Shown: positions 54,001 to 63,000 of the stretch, in pieces
Position numbering within the stretch: position 1 is the first letter of the stretch
How the letters are laid out: every line of letters begins with the position of its first letter
Assembly (NCBI GenBank): GCA_033964015.1
Contig: CM066916.1
Location: 28,971,404-29,035,403 of the forward strand
Length of the DNA stretch: 64,000 nt
Reading direction: 5' to 3'
From: Scolanthus callimorphus
Taxonomy: Eukaryota > Cnidaria > Anthozoa > Actiniaria > Edwardsiidae
The notes under the pieces: generated by a model
What the model was told of the DNA's origin: nothing
Seen by the model: only the letters and a program-made list of their open reading frames with translations
Databases searched by the model: none
Position numbers and translations under genes: made by a program

Positions 54001-57000
54001 CCCGCGATCTTGGAATGGTTCTCTATGCATGAGGATGGAACTGTATGGTAACCCAGGTGAGTTGTCTATAATATTTTAGCCTGATTGCAGGCGATTGCTT
54101 ATGTCTGTCCGCATTAATACACCAGTTATAACCGCCTGAAATTAGGTTAGGAATGCTTCTGAAGTCTTGCCTATTTTTTCCCGATATTCGACAGGCCCGT
54201 AGTTAAATAGGAAACCCACAATTAAATTATTTTGCTAAGTAGGGGGACTGGGAAATATACAATTTCTTTTGTAAGAGAAATCCAATGAATTCGAGAGATT
54301 CGGTCGCTATTGAAATATTATCAGGCAAGGTGCTTCCCCAAGAGTGTCTGCCCTGATATTTAGATGTATGCATGGAATTGGCTGGTTTCAGAATCTTCTA
54401 GTAGCTTAACGATTTCGTTGACGGACTCTTTTCTGGTTACTATAGAAAGTCTATATGTTATTTTAGTATGTGCATCCCCGCTTGGCATCAACTACGGAAT
54501 AATCCCTGACTCTGCCATGACATCTTGGGACAACACCTTAGAATTGCCATGGCATGGACGACTGCATCGAAACCTCGGTGTCGGGGCGTGGTGCGCCCAC
54601 TCTTCGAATGTACGCCCTTTTCTACAAATAGATCTAGGGAAGCGAATGGTTGTCAGTGGAGTGGCTACCCAAGGAAGACACCTGGAATACCAAGTATATG
54701 TGACGAGCTATTTTATCTCACACGGCCTTGATGGCGCTGTATGGCACAATTACACAGACGCAAATGGCACCAAGGTGAGGGTTTCAGGCGAGTGTATTAG
54801 TGCGTCCATACTAGGGCTGGAACATGTTCCGAAACGTGTTTCAAATTTTATCTCGTCAATTTGTCATCTCCTGTGAAACATCACAAAAAACATGCAACGC
54901 GTGTCGCAAGAGTCGTAGTGTGTTGCAGAAGACGCGAACGCAGTCGGTTTCCAAATGATGCAGCTGTCACGGAACAACTTTGTTCACTATAGAACTATTG
55001 CAGACAACTTTGTTCACGAAAGCTACGGCATCTGCAATTAGAGGGAAACCGGGCTTTAGGAACAATGCTCCCCATCCGGGGATATCCACAAGATGCTCAA
55101 ATTGAACCAATACCATATACTCAATTCCTAAGAAAGCTAACTGCATGTGTAGTTGGAAGAACATAACTTGTATTACGGGAAAAAAACTACGCATAACGTG
55201 ATTTTGTAATGTACTGTACCTTATAGGACTACTGCTTCTGGAAGTCGTTCGGTAATTTGCATTTGACTATTAAAGAAGTAAAAGCAACGATGACATCCAT
55301 TTAATTATAGTTACTGCCAATTTCATAATTCTGGGAACTCTGCGCCAACTAACAAACCGCGGCTTGGCTTCCGTCAATCAAACGAGTGAACAGCTGGCAC
55401 ACAGGCTTTGAGAGTTATTTAAATAATAAGAACTACTAGGCTTTAAAACTAAACGTTTCAACATAAAATGTAAAACGAAACTTAGAGAAACTCCATGCGC
55501 CTGTATTAGAAAGTTTGATTGACGGAAGCCAAAACACAGTTAGGCGTTCGGAAATGTCAAGTGTGAGTTCGCAGAATTATAGAAATGGCAATAGATAAAT
55601 AAACTTACTTTTCTTTGCTTTATATTTTGTCACAGTAATTTAACATAGTTTGATTTCATTTGGATGAACTTTATCCAAACATAGTCGAGACTCTGTTTAA
55701 CCTCGTAGTTTTCCGCTACGATATAAAGGTACATTAAATGCAGAATATGATGAAAACACAAACAGCGGTCCACCTGTATCCTTAGCGAAGATACACTGTC
55801 CCAGTAAAAGTCGTGGATAATTCAAGAAGAAGAGAGAAAAACAGATCATGACGATGGTTCGACACTTTTGTGGATGATCAACGTCACGAGGCGGGAATTC
55901 TGAATAACAATCATGGGCAAATTAGATCGAAGCTTTCATTTCCCCCAACTACTATCGGTCAATAAGAATTCTTTGAATAAGAATTCTTTGTCTAACCAAA
56001 ACACGTCAACCTATATATCGGTGGAAAGCGTATAAAATGGACTAGCTGGCTCTGGCAAAAAGAAATAACGGAAGCTTTCATAATCCAGAAGCTTTCATTT
56101 TCCCCCAACTACTATCGGTCAATAAGAATTAACCTTAAGGTTACTGAGAACCTTCGCTTCACGTCCTGGAAAAACAATCATACACCTCTTTGTCTAACCA
56201 AAACACGTCAACCTATATATCGGTGGAAAGCCTATAAAATGGACTAGCTGGCTCTGGCAAAAAGAAATAACTTATTAATTAATATAATTTTTTTAAAGGA
56301 TTGATTTAATATTTTGCTGTGCCATTTAAACGAGCTAACGCCGTCGAACGGCTGGGCCATGACTCCCAAGTAACACATTACTTTAATCCATAAATGTGTT
56401 TCTCTGCGTCTTTTTTATTTTGTTTAGTTCAAAATTTATGAAAATTTTTCATTTGACTTTCGAAATTTAAATTTTTAATGTCGATGTTTTTGTAATGTGG
56501 ACCTTTTTTGTGTTCTTTAGGTGTTTCCTGGTAATGTGGACCAGCATGAGGTGTCGAATCATTGGCTCTCTCCTTACATCACGCCACGCTATGTTAGATT
56601 CAACCCTCTCAACTGGAACATTCAGCCTTGTATGAGAGTCGAGCTTCTAGGATGCGAAGGTACTGTCAATGGAGCGTGAGTCGATGCCTCTTTTGTGTTT
56701 CTAAAGCAAAAGCCTTAACAATACGCCTATAACATTTGTTTCCTCCGGGTCATTGTTTTCATGCTTGATCGAGTAAAATTACCCCTTGATCCTTCCACCA
56801 TACCTTTTATATAACATCTTTTGTGGACGTTCCGAAACCCTGAACATTGCAATTGTTCAATCTTCAGTGTTCCAGCAAAGAGTGCTTGTATAATGATATT
56901 CAGCGTGACTTTCATTTGGATGAAAATTAGCGCCATTTTTCAGTTTGTTCAGCGTGATTAGAAGTTCGAAAAGAAAACATTTTTTTTGCATTTTAAATAT

Positions 57001-60000
57001 TAGTTACATCCAACAATTGCCTTTTCAATTGGTAATCTGGTAACTGAAACCTCGAACCTAGCAAATGAATGAAAATGTGGGATGAGAAATATTATTAATT
57101 AATATTAATGATAACAATGCGAAGTTTTCCATTAGGGCCTCTGGTCCCGGTTCATACAAAAATGGCTGCATTCATGTTTGGCCGTAGTCTTATTTAATTT
57201 TTGACTTTCCATCCTTCCCTTTTCAGCCCCTAATATTGACGGAGGGTACGCAAACTTCACTCTTTGGTCGGACTGTCCCGTAACGTGTGGAGGATCTTTC
57301 CAGATCAGAACTCGAAACTGCACAAACCCTGAGCCGCAAAATAATGGAACAGGCTGCACTCTACTTGGACCAGCACAAGAAACACGAGCGTGTAACACTC
57401 ACCTTTGCCAAGGTATCAGATATATTTTTCTACTTAAGTACTACTAGTGGTCTATCATACAGCCTCATATACTCTTTCTTTCCCAGCTCCGAATATAACT
57501 GCGCCCGATTACACACCTACTGGAGTGTCCTTCACGCTAACGAGACATCCGTGTGTATCGACACAATTTGCTGAATATGACTTTGGCGACGGCGCTCAAG
57601 ATAACACAACGCAGTGCAGCGTGCAACACACGTTCTCAAAGCCAGGGCTTTACAACATCAGAGTTTTTGTCATCGCTCATCACGTTTCTTTTCAACTAGT
57701 CTATGCTCAATACGCAGTCACAGGATTGGCTTTTGTCAACACTAGTAGAGCAGTGCTTGTTGGGGAAACGTTTCGTACTTATTGGAAATTTGACCTCGGC
57801 ACAATGGTAACCATAAAAGGATATTTTGGAGATAATTCTACGAACTACACTACAATAATTGGCACCACTGGAAGACCACATATATCGCCCTTTTTCCACA
57901 TCTATAATAACTCAGGGGTCTACGCCATTACTCTTGTTGCAATAAATCGCGTCAGTAGAGAGACAGTCACAGAAATAGCAATCATAGAACTTCCGATTAG
58001 CATTCGAAATATCTCAGCTACTAACCTGGGACGCTTTGACAGAATCTACCAACTAGATGAAATTAGAGTGGATATTGTCTTAAACGGAGGGTCTAATCCT
58101 CACTTTAATTATTTCATGGAAAGTGGAACGGTGATCAGAAATCTAGAAACGTTGACAATTTGCCACAGATATCCCAACCCTGGGGTGTATAATTTAACAG
58201 TGGAAGTATTTAATAACGCTAGTAGCGAGAATATTTCAATTGAGGTCCATGTGCATGAGATAACCCCTATTACGTCTACAAAGTTAGCTATCAATCATAC
58301 TGCTTTTTCGGATTCTGCCATCATGTATTTCGGCCTGCATGAAGCTAATCCTTTTGAATGTATGTGGAGCTTTGGAGATGGCAATTCAACTATGATATCC
58401 TCACTTCAGAACATATCAGTAGTTAGATATAAGTACGCCACCGTGGGAGTGTATACAGTCATTGTAAACTGCACCAACAATCTAAGTAACAAGCTGCTTG
58501 AAGCTGTAGTCATAGTACAGAAAAAGCTCTTTGGTGTGGCATTGACTAGTGATTCGCCAAGAGAAATGAACGAGACCATGACCTTCACGATATCTGCTAG
58601 TGAATTTGGGACCAACTCTTGCTACGTCGTGACACTAGGCGATGGAACTGTTGTTGGATACGGAAACAAAACTGTTGGAGTCGGTATCCAAGTATAGCAT
58701 TCCAAGATACAGTTTCCCCGTACAGTTTTGGGCATATTTATAGAGAAGTTAAAAACTTTAGCATCACACTTGAGGCGTGGAACCTCGTATCCTACTTTAA
58801 CTTTTCGGGCCACATAGTGGCACTGAAAATCCCATGTAATTCCCCCAATACAAGTATAACTAACATTGGGAAAAACCCCGGTAATTCCACAAAAATTACT
58901 CGTCTAGTCCCATTCACATTCAAGACCAACACCACACTTGATTGTAAAGCTACAAAGATGACCGACCTATTTTGGTATCTCTATAAACTAAACTCAGACA
59001 AATCTGTCGTGGAAGGTCCAATTGATATAGGCAACAGCGATGAGGTAACGCTTAACGAAATGTCCTTGGATTATGGGCTGTACCAGTTGAGGTATAATGT
59101 ATCGATGAAGGGTCAAGAAGGCGTATATGCATTCGATGATGGGTATTTCACTATCGTTTCTACGCCTCTAACTGCTATTATTGACGGAGGTCAAAGGCTA
59201 GAAAGAGGATTCGACACCTGGGTCCCATTTGATTCTCAACCTTACGACACGGATTACCCTGACAACACTGACTTCGAATACTACTGGCTTTGTTATAAAC
59301 AGAACAGAAGTATTTTACCTAATGTGGACTCTTTAACCGAGGGGAGACCAATTCAGAATTCTTCCGCATTCCATGAGGAGAGATTCTGCAACGCCTCCCA
59401 TGATGATCGGCTTATGCGAGGAAACTCGAGCACACGGGTATTCACCGGAAGGCTTGTGGTAAATCAAACGTTTATTATAGTGCTGGTGGTCTCGCGTGCG
59501 ATGCATGGTGTACGTAGGTTTACATTAACATCGCAGGCGCTGGACATAGTCCCTGGTAATCCTCCTTCAATGAAAATCAGGTATGTGTTCAAAAAAAGAG
59601 ATTTTAACTTTAAAATCTCTGGGATATATCCTTTCGCTGCGCTGTATGCTTTTGGTGATATCAAGCGAATAATCTGGTCAGTTCGGGTACTAGGAAGCTG
59701 ACAATATGCTGTTAGGTGTTACTTCAAGATATTGTGGTCAATATTTCGATCCCTGAAATATAACTTGTCGTTTAGTTTTTTTAATCAATTTCCTTTTTAG
59801 TATATAAGAAGTAAAAATATGAAATAAAAAAGGGGATGCCCATGTTTGTTTAGAAACTGTGTTGACACAAACATACCCCATTTTCAGTGCTATTTTGCTC
59901 ACCTATGACACAATCTGGTTCGCTTGCAAGTTTGAGCTGAACTGCAGACTCGTACCCAGTCGCTAAAATAATTCAGAAAGATAAAAAAAGAAAAAAAGCG

Positions 60001-63000
60001 CGAAGGCTTCTGGGAGGAGAAATGAGGCCTTCCCAGAAGCCTTCGCGCATCGCACTCTTTTTCCACCATTCTTGTTCCTTTTTCTGAATTATTTTGGCGA
60101 CTGCGTACGAGTCTGGCTGAACTGTTGGATTCTTCGTACCTATTGCGCGCGCTCGATGACGTCATTTTCGAACAAAAAGCGCGCGCGTCGATGCGCAGAA
60201 CAGAATGCACCGTACAAAACAAAAGAATAACCTTAACTTTGGACGCGTGACGCTGTAAAGTAGCACGATTGTCCCGTTAAATGTCACGCTGGTCAAACAT
60301 GTAGAAACCAATATCTGAACTTGGAGTGAACGAAGGAGCCAATAGTGAGTCCGCTAATCTCGTGAATACCTTACACTACCATCGTGCTCTCTCAACTGCC
60401 CACGTACTTCGAGAAGCTGAACATGTGCACGCTACGCATAGCATGGACCATTCCTTAATTTACACAATTCACGTTTTGTTTCAGTTGTTACGTGAACTGC
60501 AAGTCAAAGGTTATTTTAAGTGAAAAGCTCATCATGACTGGCTCATGCGAGGAGGAAACCGATACCAAGCCCGTGACATACTCTTGGATCTTATACAAAC
60601 AAACTTTAACCTCACGCCGAAGGCGCAGTACAAGTGGAAGCAGCAATCATCTGCAAGAAGTCGACCTTTCGAACGTCACGACCACAGGAACAAACCAAAA
60701 GTACCTCAGCATATTACCTGGAACTTTCACAGGCGGGACAACATATTTGTTAGTTTTAAAGGGAGCAATGTACGGTCGATCTGAAGGTCTCGCTGAGATT
60801 AGTTTTCTTGTTAACAAGGCTCCTGAGAAAGGCAGCTGCTTGGTAGATAAGCCAACAGGATATGCAAACTCCACTATTTTTACATTCACGTGCATCGGTT
60901 GGCAAGACGACGACCAACCGCTAGAATACGAGTACAACTATCGCAGTGTTTACGGGCTGGCGACTGTCGTCTATTATGGACCAAGTGAGACAGTCAGCAC
61001 TAAACTCCCGGTGGGGAATATTGTGAACGATTATACGATCGATTTCAAGATCAACATCCAGGACTCGTTTGGTTCAATCACTACTGCTATTGTAACCGTT
61101 AAGGTATGGTTGGTTGAAAAGAAATATTGTATGGTATTTCCGTCTGGCTCATTGTTAATAGTGACCATGAAAACTTTATTTCTTTAATTTGAGTAAACAC
61201 ATTTTTTAGGGAGTTTCTTTTCCGACGCATCGGGTCAAGTTTCGAGAGCACCTAGCACGTGGATTTGCGTTGCTTTGGCGTTCTTTAACAACTATGGGCT
61301 TAATAGGTGGCCACTAAAAAGAGGTACAACTGTATAGTTTTTTAGATGCACCTGCAGACAATATTATTTCTATCGCGTGTGTAGACGGTTAGCTGCCGAC
61401 TGATTCTTTGATAATCGGCGTTGAGGAATTAACCTTCAGATTATAACTTACAATTTATGATTTTTATCCCGTGTTTTGCTTTTCTCTCGTAGGTCTTGCT
61501 TCCACCAGAAGAAATGAACAAGCTCAATGCAGACGTCACAGAGATCCTTCTTGGTAATGACAGCATTGTAAGCAATCTGTTTGCCAGTGGAAAGGTCCAG
61601 GAGGCCACGCAAGAAATCAACGCACTCACATCTATAATGAACGCAATAGCATCAGCACCGCCCAGACCGCCCAGTAATGATTCTGACCCTGAACAGGAAA
61701 CTGCTGCAAGAGTACAGGAAACTGCTGCAAGAGTACAGGTAGGCCTCTTAAAATATTTATATTTATCTTACCTTTCGTCTTTTGCGCAAAGGGGGAGATA
61801 ACATTGCTGTGTTCCTTGGCAGATTCAATAATTATGTTTTGGGTTTATAAATTGCGGGAGTCTAAATCATCGGAATTGACATCGGAAATGGATCTCGATA
61901 ACAACTCTCAAAGGTAAAGGTAACGGTAACCTAAATAAACTGTACGTACATATTTAACGTACTATTGCATTGGTTAAGGAAACAGGTGGACCATGCAGGA
62001 GTGTTTTGCTCCGTTTTAAGTTCGGGTCCAGCTTTTCCACATAAAGTAGGCCAAGTGCCGACCAGAAAGCACTAGTGATTTTAGGCTGTTCTTTGGATTA
62101 AGCGTAATCATTTCTTAAATGTGATTCTTCAAGGCAATTATGTGCATGTCTATTCTAGGCAAGGGCGGTGATCATAGTGGCAATTGCAAGCGTTGAAGTG
62201 ACAACAGCATCAGCAGCAAAGCAAGTTGGCTCGTGCATCGCCCAGACAACGGCATTAGCGGAGGAAGTAGACACGAGTACACAGGTAAAAGAAAAGTAAA
62301 CTAGTGCATTTTTATAGCACTTTTTCAAGTGGCTGTAAGAACTTTTTGCCATTCTTTTAGTTTAACCAGTTTCGACTAGGACTCGAGCCTCACAAAAGAG
62401 GGGGAACGGTGTGGCGCGGATTGGAAGAGTATATCCCAGAAGAATGCATCAGTTACGAAAACCGTGAACACCTGAAATGTGCCAGGGATGTTTATCAGCA
62501 ATTTAGCTTATCCCAAATGAGAGCTACTAAGAGCTTCAAGTCTTGGTATTAGATTTTTGCTTGCGAGAATTCATTAACCACATTCCAGACATATTCAGGT
62601 GTTCACGACTTTCGTAGCCTGTCTGCTGTAAAACATCGAAATTTTCCTAAAGTTCTGCATGTGCTGCTCTTTCAGAATAAAACTCTTCAAGTTGTGGACA
62701 ATATAGTCTCTTTAATGGACGTTATGATGAACGACACTAAAACGTTGCCAAGCGCCATTGAAGATGTGGGTACGATTATCATATTCGTGACCGGAAATGT
62801 CATTAGCGCTGCTGGGGACTCTGCGAGGGTATATGGGGAGCCATCTGCAAAAGACGCAGATCAGGGAGACGGCAACGCGACATTAGCAAAGGTAGGATTA
62901 CAGCGTTCAGTGCAATCAGTAACTCATGCAATTAAAGGGGCTCTCGCACGCTTGCTGGCAACTTCTCTGACAAGAAAATGATAACAGGGCAAAACAACCT

